From: Pseudomonas eucalypticola
GTDB taxonomy: Bacteria; Pseudomonadota; Gammaproteobacteria; Pseudomonadales; Pseudomonadaceae
Assembly: GCF_013374995.1 (NCBI RefSeq)
Contig: NZ_CP056030.1
Location: 4,186,501 to 4,250,500 of the forward strand
Direction of reading: 5' to 3'
DNA length: 64,000 nt
In this document: positions 26,872-34,061 of the stretch, piece by piece
Layout: each line of letters opens with the position of its first letter
Numbering within the stretch: position 1 is the stretch's first letter
Made by a program: the position numbers and the translations under genes
The notes under the pieces: generated by a model
Told to the model about the DNA's origin: nothing
Databases searched by the model: none
Seen by the model: the letters and a program-made list of their open reading frames with translations, nothing else

Positions 26872-27868
26872 GGGCAGCCTCCTGATGCAAGTGCGCGCGC
26901 AAGGCGAAATGGTCCTTGCCGCTGTCGCTGTCGGGCTGTATGACGCCCTGGAACTGTGGGTCATCCAAGGTGTGGCACTGCTTCAACTGGCCGATCAGGG
27001 CACTGGCACGGGTGCTCTGGCCGGACAGCGCCACTTCGCCGCTGTCGTTGATTTCCAACTGTTCAAGCCAGGTGCCGTCAGGCAGGCAGTGGCTGAGGTC
27101 GGCGATGACACTGGCCAGCGCCGGCTGCGCGGCCTTGCGCTCAATCAGGTACTGGGCCGCGCCCTGGGTGTTGGCCAGGGTCTGGCGCACTTGCTGCAAT
27201 TGGCTGATCTGCGCCTGTTGCTGGTGCACCTGCGCCTGCATCTCGATCAACAGGGCTTCGCGCGATTGCAGCCACAGCACCATCAGCGTCAGCAACAACG
27301 CGGCACAGGCCAGCAGCAGGCCCTGATTGAAGCGCCCACCGCGGGCCCGCCGCGGGCGCTGGGCCTCGGGCAGCAGGTCGACACCCAGGCGTTCGCCGTC
27401 GCGGACGTCGATGCCGTGCAGGTTGATGCCGGCGCAGGTTGCCAGAATCTGCTCCAGGCGCTCACGCACCATCACCACAAGACGCACCTTGACGCTGGTA
27501 CCGCCCTGCCCCAGCACCTGGGCGCAGAAGTGCACCTGGTCGGCCCGATAGGGGGTGTACCTGTCCAACTCGAAACCCAGCACCGTCTGCAGGTCACGGG
27601 CGGCCCCCAGGGGCAGGCTCAGGGTCTGCACCAGCACCTCGCCGCGCGGCAGCACCAGCAGCCGCGGCACGCTGTCAGTGACCGGTTGTTCCAGCGGCCA
27701 GTGCAGCACCTGCAAGGGTGCGCTGCCCGACAACCGCGCGCGCCAGGCAGGGGGCAGCACGCCCAGCAGTTCATCGCGCCAGGCTTGCCACAGGCGCTGG
27801 GCGGGGCTGGCGTGCCAGCGGCGATGCAGCGCGGCGCGCCCATCGGCGTAGAGCGTGTTCAGGTTCAT
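26852..27868 (-). CDS. hxcY: Type II secretion protein GspL/PilN-like (HxcY)
   Basis: From the ATG at 27868 the product has 338 residues. The N-terminal part (about 1-185) is the cytoplasmic actin-like GspL region (LPLGAARDLQTVLGFELDRY). A membrane helix lies at about 192-212. The C-terminal periplasmic part has a coiled coil (QVHQQQAQISQLQQVRQTL) and a PilN-like domain. GspL couples the ATPase GspE to the membrane platform. A longer frame upstream overlaps the GspK gene and was not used. Confidence 0.82.
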   Translation of the reverse strand: MNLNTLYADGRAALHRRWHASPAQRLWQAWRDELLGVLPPAWRARLSGSAPLQVLHWPLEQPVTDSVPRLLVLPRGEVLVQTLSLPLGAARDLQTVLGFELDRYTPYRADQVHFCAQVLGQGGTSVKVRLVVMVRERLEQILATCAGINLHGIDVRDGERLGVDLLPEAQRPRRARGGRFNQGLLLACAALLLTLMVLWLQSREALLIEMQAQVHQQQAQISQLQQVRQTLANTQGAAQYLIERKAAQPALASVIADLSHCLPDGTWLEQLEINDSGEVALSGQSTRASALIGQLKQCHTLDDPQFQGVIQPDSDSGKDHFALRAHLHQEAAHEARAD

Positions 27869-28584
27869 TCTTGCCAATGCAGGACCCGATACGGTCGGGC
27901 CCCCTCCGTGGACGGGTTGAGTAACAGGGTCACGACCAGTGCCGCGCTGAAGCCACCGGGCAACTGTGCGACGCTGGTCAAGGTCAGGATCGGGCCGGGC
28001 TCGGCGCCGCTGATGTTCAGGCTGGGCAGGCCAAGGGCACGCCGCAGCCAGGGTGTGGCGAGGGCCGGGTCGGGGCTTTCCTGGCCACTCCACAGCGTCA
28101 CCTGAGGGGCCGCGCAAGCGAACAACGCCTGGCTCATGCCCGGCAACTGGCGCAGCTCTTCCAGCACCCGCAACGGCGGCTGGCCGTTGCCCCGGCGCTG
28201 GTCCAGGGCCGCCCCCAGCGCACGTGCCTGAACCGCGCCGCCGCAGGCCTGCAGCAAGCGCACCACATCGGCCGTGCTGGCGGCATTGAGGTCGAGTTTG
28301 CCGCGCTCGCTGACCACGCTGACCTGCACCCGTGCGCGCTCGAAGGCCAGTTCATGGGCACGGCCATCGGCGGCCCAGGCACGCTGCTGCGCCGGGTCGG
28401 TCAGGCTGACCACGGCCAGGTTGACTCCGGCCTCGGCGGCCAGCAGCGCTTCGGTGTGCTGGCGCTGCCACAGGGCCTGGCGGCTTTCCAGTTGCACCCA
28501 GCCCGCGAGCCCGGCGAGCAGAAGACTCAGCAGCGCCAGCACCCACAGCACCAGCAACAGCGCCACGCCCTTCTGTCGCGTCAT
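27865..28584 (-). CDS. hxcX: Type II minor pseudopilin GspK-like (HxcX)
   Basis: From the ATG at 28584 the protein has 239 residues. The prepilin signal MTRQKG is followed by VALLLVLWVLALLSLLLAG; the residue at mature position 5 is Leu and not Glu, as is usual for GspK. The body contains the helical GspK insertion (LDLNAASTADVVRLLQACGG, RVLEELRQLPGMSQ). GspK caps the pseudopilus tip with GspI and GspJ. It overlaps both neighbouring genes by 4 bases. Confidence 0.87.
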   Translation of the reverse strand: MTRQKGVALLLVLWVLALLSLLLAGLAGWVQLESRQALWQRQHTEALLAAEAGVNLAVVSLTDPAQQRAWAADGRAHELAFERARVQVSVVSERGKLDLNAASTADVVRLLQACGGAVQARALGAALDQRRGNGQPPLRVLEELRQLPGMSQALFACAAPQVTLWSGQESPDPALATPWLRRALGLPSLNISGAEPGPILTLTSVAQLPGGFSAALVVTLLLNPSTEGARPYRVLHWQE

Positions 28585-29159
28585 TGCCCGGCCACCGTCG
28601 ACAGGTCCAGGCGCAGGGTCACGCTTTCGACGGTCCACGGCACCGGGCCGGCCAGTTGCGCATCGATACGCACGGCGCGGGGCAAGCGCCCTGGCCATGG
28701 CCAGGTGGACAGCCAGTCGCTCAACTGCCCCTTGGGTGAATAGCCGCGGTAACTCAAGTGCAGCCCGCGCACCTGGTGCAGCAACACCTGGGGCTCGCCC
28801 CAGGCTTGACCGCCCTGGGTGATGGCCACTTCCAGGCGTTGGCCGTGCAGGCTCAGGGTGTGCCAATAAATGCCCCCACCCAGGTTCGCGGACAGGGGCG
28901 CCATGAACGCCATGGCTTGCTCGCTGCCGACGAACACCCGCTGCTGGCCATCGTCCAGGGGCAAGGCCTGGCCAACCGCGCAGCGCAAGAAGGCCTGAGC
29001 CGCGCGCACCTCGTCCAGGCGCTCGGTGTAATGTTCCGCCTTGGCCACGGCGCGGTTGGCGCCCAGGATCGCCCCGGCCACCAGCGCCAGCAGCACCCCC
29101 AGCAGGCTCAATACCAGCAGTATTTCCAGCAAGGTGAAACCCCGTTGCCGCGCCTTCAT
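28581..29159 (-). CDS. hxcW: Type II minor pseudopilin GspJ-like (HxcW)
   Basis: This 192-residue protein has the class III signal MKARQRG followed by FTLLEILLVLSLLGVLLAL, with Glu at mature position 5. Downstream it has the GspJ-like region (ERLDEVRAAQAFLRCAVGQ) and a beta-rich C-terminus. It forms the pseudopilus tip with GspI and GspK. It overlaps the genes on both sides by 4 bases. Confidence 0.87.
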   Translation of the reverse strand: MKARQRGFTLLEILLVLSLLGVLLALVAGAILGANRAVAKAEHYTERLDEVRAAQAFLRCAVGQALPLDDGQQRVFVGSEQAMAFMAPLSANLGGGIYWHTLSLHGQRLEVAITQGGQAWGEPQVLLHQVRGLHLSYRGYSPKGQLSDWLSTWPWPGRLPRAVRIDAQLAGPVPWTVESVTLRLDLSTVAGQ

Positions 29160-29521
29160 TGCGCCGCCTCCGGGCCGAGCACCTTGAGGGTACCGAAGCG
29201 CGCCTGGCGCTGGCCTTCGCGCACCCGCACGTCGAGCTGAAACAGGCGCAAGCGGTTCGCCGCCACCGGCAACCCGCGAATATCCAGGTGCCAGCGGATG
29301 CCACCCGCCCAGGTGCCGTCGCGGCTGCCGGGCTGCAATGGCCCGTCAGCTTCTTCGTCGAGAATCGAGCGTGCCGCGGCACTCAGACGGTCACTGGCCT
29401 GCACCTGCTTGAGCGACCGTGCGGCCTGCCCGAAGGCCACCAGCAACACGGCGCTGCACAGCGCAAGTACCGTCAGCGCCGCGAGCATTTCCAGCAGCGT
29501 GAAGCCCTGCTGCAGCTTCAT
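29156..29521 (-). CDS. hxcV: Type II minor pseudopilin GspI-like (HxcV)
   Basis: The 121-residue protein starts MKLQQG-FTLLEMLAALTVLALC, a cleavable prepilin signal with Glu5. Its short length and position between the H- and J-type pseudopilins identify it as GspI, which nucleates the tip complex. It overlaps the GspH-type gene by 4 bases. Confidence 0.85.
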   Translation of the reverse strand: MKLQQGFTLLEMLAALTVLALCSAVLLVAFGQAARSLKQVQASDRLSAAARSILDEEADGPLQPGSRDGTWAGGIRWHLDIRGLPVAANRLRLFQLDVRVREGQRQARFGTLKVLGPEAAQ

Positions 29522-29946
29522 CGCACTGCCTGCAATTGCACGGTACCGGTCAGCCAGGACACATCGATGCGCCAGCGCCGGGCGCCGTCATTGAGCAACA
29601 GGTGGCCGCCGCTGGCACCGCCGTCGGGGTAGAACTCAAACGCAGCGCCCAGGTCGGCAGCGGTGTGCAGTTGCAGGTTGAGGTCCGCAGGCCATGCGGC
29701 TGCGGGTTTGCCGGGTGCTTCAAACACACGCTGCTGAAGGTCGAAGCGCGTGCGTGCCGGCTGCCCCGTGACGATGGCGCGCACGCGGGTAGCGCGCAGG
29801 GCTTCGACGATCTGCACCACGGCCTTGCGCTCACTGGCACTGTGCAACCCGCGCTGCAGGCCATAGCCCACCAACCCCGCGGCCACGCCGATCAGCACGA
29901 TCACCACCAGCATTTCCAGCAGCGTGAAGCCCCGGGCCCTGTGCAT
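29518..29946 (-). CDS. hxcU: Type II minor pseudopilin GspH-like (HxcU)
   Basis: The 142-residue protein starts MHRARG-FTLLEMLVVIVLIGVAAG and keeps Glu5. The body has the GspH beta-sheet pattern, with EALRATRVRAIVTGQPAR after the helix and a closing DVSWLTGTVQLQAVR. It starts 5 bases after the major pseudopilin gene and is one of the minor pseudopilins near the filament tip. Confidence 0.85.
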   Translation of the reverse strand: MHRARGFTLLEMLVVIVLIGVAAGLVGYGLQRGLHSASERKAVVQIVEALRATRVRAIVTGQPARTRFDLQQRVFEAPGKPAAAWPADLNLQLHTAADLGAAFEFYPDGGASGGHLLLNDGARRWRIDVSWLTGTVQLQAVR

Positions 29947-29951
29947 CAGCG

Positions 29952-30371
29952 TTATTCCCAGTTGCCCAGGTCAGCGCTGTAGCCGTCGCCGCCGGGTTGG
30001 CCGTCCTGGCCATAGAAGATCAGGTCGAAGCTGCCGTGCTCACCGGGAAAGCGGTAGCCGAAGGCATGGCCGAACGGGTCTTTGAGGTCCGACGGCTTGG
30101 CGTACGGGCCGGCCCAGTTGCCGCCGTTGCTCGGCTTGGTCACCAACTGGTTGAGGTTGGCCGGCGGCGAACCCACGTCCAGCGCGTAGCTTTCCACCTT
30201 CATGCTCAGGCTGGCCAGTTGCGCCTTGCCGGCGCCGTACTTGCCCTTGTCGACGTTGCCGCCCACCTGGCGCACGACGATGGTGGCGACGATGCCCAGC
30301 AGCACGATCACCGCGAGCATTTCCAGCAAGGTAAAACCGCCCTGGCGACGGGCCGACTTCATGGTTTTCAT
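29952..30371 (-). CDS. hxcT: Type II major pseudopilin GspG-like (HxcT)
   Basis: The 139-residue protein has the signal MKTMKSARRQGG-FTLLEMLAVIVLLGIVAT and the conserved GspG body: MKVESYALDVGSPPANLNQL, WAGPYAKPSDLKDPFGHAF and a C-terminal GGDGYSADLGNWE with the calcium-site acidic residues. It builds the pseudopilus shaft that pushes cargo through the secretin. The ATG at 30371 has AAGGAA 8 bases upstream. Confidence 0.92.
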   Translation of the reverse strand: MKTMKSARRQGGFTLLEMLAVIVLLGIVATIVVRQVGGNVDKGKYGAGKAQLASLSMKVESYALDVGSPPANLNQLVTKPSNGGNWAGPYAKPSDLKDPFGHAFGYRFPGEHGSFDLIFYGQDGQPGGDGYSADLGNWE

Positions 30372-30384
30372 GGGGTTGGTTCCT

Positions 30385-31587
30385 TTAAATGTTACTGGTG
30401 AGGCTCATCAGCGGCAGCATGATGGCGAGCATGATCACGGCGACCATCACGGCCATGACCACGGTAAGGCTGGGCACCAGAGCAGCGAGCAGGCGGTCGA
30501 TGCCGCGCTTGGCTTCGACGTCGAACACCTCGGCGACTTTCAGCAGCATGCTGTCCAGCTCGCCGGCCTGTTCGCCGACGTCGATCATCTGGATCGCCAG
30601 TTCCGGCAGCAGCGGTTGCTGGCCGAACGCACTGGACAACGTGCCGCCACCCTTGACCCACTCGGTGGCGTGTTCGACCTGGGCGACGACGGCGCGGTTG
30701 CTGCACACCTGGCGCACGATCTGCAGCGCCTGCAACAGCGCCACGCCGTTGCTGAGCAAGGTGCCGAGGGTGCGCGCCAGGCGGGCGGCTTCGATGCGTT
30801 GCAGCAACGGGCCGATGACCTTGATGCGCAACAGACGCCGGTCGTTGCGCTGGCGCCGGGCCGGGTCGCGCAGGGCGATCGCCGTGCCCCAGACGACCAC
30901 GATGAACCCGGCAAGCACCATCAGGCCCCAGGCGCTGAGGAACTCGCCCAGCGCCAGAATCACCTGGGTAATCAGCGGAATCGGCACGCCCAGGTCGCGG
31001 AAAATCGGCACGAACTGCGGCACCACGTAAGCCAGCAGCAGGGCCAGGGAACCCAGCACGCCGACGATCAGGAAGGCCGGGTAGATCAGCGCGTTGATCA
31101 CTTCGCCGCGCAGGGTCTGGCTGCGCTCCAGGTAATCGCTGAGCTGGCGCAGGGTGTTTTCCAGGGCGCCGCCGGCCTCGCCGGCACGGACCATGCTGAT
31201 GTACAGGGTGGAGAACTGCCCGCCCTCCTCTTCCAGCGCCTGGGACAAGGGCTTGCCGGCTTTCACCTGTTCGCGGATGCGCTCGATCAGGGCGTGGGCC
31301 TTGGGCGCCTGGGTCTGCTTGAGCAGGATGCCCAGCGAGCGTTCCAGGGGTTGGCCGGCGCCCAGCAGGGTCGCCAGTTGCTGGGTGAAGCTGACCAGTG
31401 CCGCGCCATTCAACGCGCCGCGGTTCAGGGCCCGGCGCAGGCCAGGTCCGCCCAAGGCATCGACCTGCACTACCAGCAGTCCACGTTTTTGCAACAGCGC
31501 CACGGCGCCCTGCTGGTCGGGCGCTTCAATGCTGCCCTGCTGGCTGGCGCCATCGTTATCCAGGGCGCGGTACTTGAAATGAGCCAT
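30385..31587 (-). CDS. hxcS: Type II secretion inner-membrane platform protein GspF-like (HxcS)
   Basis: The 400-residue protein has the usual GspF/PilC build: two cytoplasmic helical bundles (about 68-195 and 270-370) and three membrane segments (about 170-190, 220-245, 375-397). Signatures are LATLLGAGQPLERSLGILL, SMVRAGEAGGALENTLRQL and QMIDVGEQAGELDSMLLKV. It starts 3 bases after the ATPase gene. It assembles the pseudopilus with GspE. Confidence 0.92.
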   Translation of the reverse strand: MAHFKYRALDNDGASQQGSIEAPDQQGAVALLQKRGLLVVQVDALGGPGLRRALNRGALNGAALVSFTQQLATLLGAGQPLERSLGILLKQTQAPKAHALIERIREQVKAGKPLSQALEEEGGQFSTLYISMVRAGEAGGALENTLRQLSDYLERSQTLRGEVINALIYPAFLIVGVLGSLALLLAYVVPQFVPIFRDLGVPIPLITQVILALGEFLSAWGLMVLAGFIVVVWGTAIALRDPARRQRNDRRLLRIKVIGPLLQRIEAARLARTLGTLLSNGVALLQALQIVRQVCSNRAVVAQVEHATEWVKGGGTLSSAFGQQPLLPELAIQMIDVGEQAGELDSMLLKVAEVFDVEAKRGIDRLLAALVPSLTVVMAVMVAVIMLAIMLPLMSLTSNI

Positions 31588-31590
31588 GGC

Positions 31591-33312
31591 TTATTCGCCG
31601 CGCGTTACGCGCAGCACCTCCTCCAGCGAGGTGATGCCCGCCACGGCCTGGCGCAGGCCTTCTTCATACAGTGTGCGCAGCCCGCCGCGACGGGCGGCCT
31701 GCTCCAGCGTCGCAGCATCGGCCTGGCGCATCAGCAGGCTGCGCAGCTCTTCATTCATCACGAGCAATTCGGTGATGGCGCTACGGCCGAAGTAACCACT
31801 GCCGGTCGCCGACACGGCGGGTTTGTAGAGCAGGATGGGGCGCTGGTCGGTGAAACGGTCCAGGCCATGTTCGGCCACCAGCTCGGCCGGCGCTTCGAAC
31901 GGGATGCGCGTGGCCGGGTCCAGGCGGCGCACCAGGCGCTGGGCCAGAATGCCCTTCACGGTCGAGGCAATCAGGTAGCTCTCCACGCCCATGTCCAGCA
32001 GGCGGGTGATACTCGCCGCGGCGCTGTTGGTGTGCAGGGTGGAAAGCACCAGGTGGCCGGTCAGGGACGATTGAATGGCGATGCGGCAGGTTTCCAGGTC
32101 GCGCATTTCGCCGATCATGATCACGTCCGGGTCCTGGCGCACGATGGAGCGCAGCGCCCCGGCGAAGTCCAGGCCGATGGCCGGCTTCACCTGAATCTGG
32201 TTGATGCCTTCCAGTTGATACTCCACCGGGTCTTCCACGGTGATGATCTTGCGTTCGGCCGTGTTGAGGCGCGACAGCGCGGTGTACAAGGTGGTGGTCT
32301 TGCCCGAGCCAGTGGGGCCGGTCACCAGCAGGATGCCGTGGGGGTTTTCCAGCACATCGAGGAAGCCTTCCAGGCGCTCGCCATCGAACCCCAGGCTCTG
32401 GAAATCGAAGCTCACCGTTTGGCGATCGAGCAAACGCATCACCACGGACTCGCCAAAGCTGGTGGGCACCGTCGACACCCGCAGATCCAGCTCCTTGCCC
32501 TGGATGCGCAGCATGATGCGCCCGTCCTGAGGCAAGCGGCGCTCGGCGATGTCCAGGCGGGCCATGATCTTTACCCGGCTGATCACCGCCGCCGAGGAAC
32601 TGGACGGCGGCGCCTCGGCTTCGTGCAACACACCGTCGATGCGGTAACGCACCTTGAGCTGGCTTTCGAACGGTTCGATATGAATGTCCGATGCGCGCTG
32701 CTCCACGGCCCGCTGCATGATCAGGTTGACCAGGCGGATGACCGGGGCCTCGCTGGCCAGGTCTTTCAAATGCTCGATGTCTTCCAGCGCCCCGCTGTCT
32801 TCGTCCAGCGTCTCGATCAGCGAGCCCATGGCCGAGCGCCCCTGACCGTAGTAACGCTCGATCAGGCTGTCGATCTCGTTGCCGGGGCCAATGGCCAGGC
32901 GCACTGGCGCCGCACAGGCGTGGGCCACGGCTTCGAACGGGTACGGGTTGCCGGGGTGGGCCACCAACAGCTCGACGCCCTGTTCGTCCCAGGCCACCGG
33001 CACCACACGGTAGTGGCGCAGGAAACGTTCAGTGAGCGGCGGCACGCGTTCCAGCGTGCCAGGCGCCTGTTCGGCGAGCATCAACGGCACGGCGAGCAAG
33101 GCTGACCAGGCCCGCGCCAGTTCCAGCTCCGACACCAGCCCCAGCCGCGTCAGCAACGCTGGCAATTCGCTGTCGTCGTCTTCGGCGGCCAGGCGGCGGG
33201 CACGCTCCAGGTCGACGGCCTTGAGGCCGGAATGGCGCATCAGCCATTGGCACACCTGAGCATCGTCGGGGGCGGCGGGAAGGGTCGGGGAAGTGTCAGG
33301 CACGGTGGGCAA
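31591..33312 (-). CDS. hxcR: Type II secretion ATPase GspE-like (HxcR)
   Basis: The 573-residue frame has N1/N2 domains (about 10-170) and a RecA-like ATPase core: Walker A GPTGSGKTTTLY, the Asp box ITVEDPVEYQLEGI, Walker B VIMIGEMRDLETC and the His box GHLVLSTLHTNSA. The usual CxxC-x(n)-CxxC zinc module near the C-terminus is absent; the matching region reads LVRRLDPATRIPF and SATGSGYFGRSAI. The start is uncertain: the longest frame opens with TTG at 33312, GTG at 33303 and ATG at 33240 are alternatives, and none has a clear Shine-Dalgarno. It powers pseudopilus assembly and heads the 11-gene operon. Confidence 0.92.
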   Translation of the reverse strand: MPTVPDTSPTLPAAPDDAQVCQWLMRHSGLKAVDLERARRLAAEDDDSELPALLTRLGLVSELELARAWSALLAVPLMLAEQAPGTLERVPPLTERFLRHYRVVPVAWDEQGVELLVAHPGNPYPFEAVAHACAAPVRLAIGPGNEIDSLIERYYGQGRSAMGSLIETLDEDSGALEDIEHLKDLASEAPVIRLVNLIMQRAVEQRASDIHIEPFESQLKVRYRIDGVLHEAEAPPSSSSAAVISRVKIMARLDIAERRLPQDGRIMLRIQGKELDLRVSTVPTSFGESVVMRLLDRQTVSFDFQSLGFDGERLEGFLDVLENPHGILLVTGPTGSGKTTTLYTALSRLNTAERKIITVEDPVEYQLEGINQIQVKPAIGLDFAGALRSIVRQDPDVIMIGEMRDLETCRIAIQSSLTGHLVLSTLHTNSAAASITRLLDMGVESYLIASTVKGILAQRLVRRLDPATRIPFEAPAELVAEHGLDRFTDQRPILLYKPAVSATGSGYFGRSAITELLVMNEELRSLLMRQADAATLEQAARRGGLRTLYEEGLRQAVAGITSLEEVLRVTRGE

Positions 33313-33369
33313 CTGTATCTGGGGGCCAGGGCATCAGCGACGATGCCCGGCCGGATGAAACGCGGAGGG

Positions 33370-33588
33370 TCAGTTGGCGGTTTTCTTCGCCGTGGTGTTC
33401 AGCGGACGGCCGCCTTTCTTCGACTCGTTCTTGTGTTTCTGGGTGGCCTTGGTGTCGTGGCTCTGGGTCATGACGGTGGAGTCGGAAGCGCCGGAGGCGG
33501 TGGACGCGTCAGTGGAATCTGCAGCGAAGGTGGCGCCGGCGAACGACAGGCTCAGGGCTGCGCAGGCCGCCACGAAAGACAGTTTCAT
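33370..33588 (-). CDS. Small exported basic protein, unknown function
   Basis: From the ATG at 33588 (GGAG 9 bases upstream) the product has 72 residues. A signal peptide (MKLSFVAACAALSLSFAGAT, cleavage after TFA) is followed by an Asp/Ser/Thr/Ala-rich stretch and a Lys-rich tail (KATQKHKNESKKGGRP). Mature size is about 50 residues, so it is a small periplasmic or secreted protein. It lies 57 bases upstream of the hxc operon on the same strand; a stem-loop GGGCATC/GATGCCC (33329-33348) sits between them. I do not recognise the family. Confidence 0.7.
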   Translation of the reverse strand: MKLSFVAACAALSLSFAGATFAADSTDASTASGASDSTVMTQSHDTKATQKHKNESKKGGRPLNTTAKKTAN

Positions 33589-34061
33589 AACAAGTAACTC
33601 CATTGAGCGGAAAATAAGAAAGTTCAAATAGCCATCACTGAAAGTTGAACTGCGACAATAGCGCACAGTGCCAGCTTGAAGAACTAGCGAACCGAGACAA
33701 GCACCCTCGAAATCGCTAAACCCATCGACCAGTAGGTTTTGCAATGGTTCACACATCCGGACACAAAATCACGAAAATCGACGAAAAAAACCTTTCGATT
33801 GACAAGAGACGACAACAATTGTCTTAATTTCGCCGCTATCGGGGCTGATTCAGGCTACAAACGATAGCGTAATAATGGCACCTCCTATATAGACAGAAAG
33901 CATGACAAGTTGATTTAACTTGTTTGAAAACATGGTCCGCACAGCGCCCTTTTTTGCAACTTGGCAATCAGGGCGATGGCCGCGTTTTGTCTGGAGAAAG
34001 TGCTCAGCCCACCCGGGCAGGCACCGCCGTATATGGACACCACTGGCCGTTGGAGTAACAC
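33589..34061. promoter_or_regulatory. AT-rich divergent promoter region
   Basis: This 473-base stretch holds no gene. TTGACA at 33799-33804 followed after 18 bases by CTTAAT (33823-33828) is a candidate sigma-70 promoter reading towards the GH3 gene, with a leader of about 225 bases. GACAA-CAA-TTGTC (33811-33823) is a small inverted repeat inside the promoter spacer. The left part (33610-33760) is also AT-rich and should hold the promoter for the small exported protein. Confidence 0.45.

Noticed and set aside
27865..29382. 505-codon minus frame as a single protein
   Set aside because: Only its last 239 codons (from 28584) are the GspK-like pseudopilin; the upstream part is out of frame with the GspJ and GspI genes that occupy the same DNA.
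30202..33105. 967-codon plus-strand frame across the secretion genes
   Set aside because: It is antisense to hxcT, hxcS and hxcR, which have unmistakable motifs; there is no plausible protein family.
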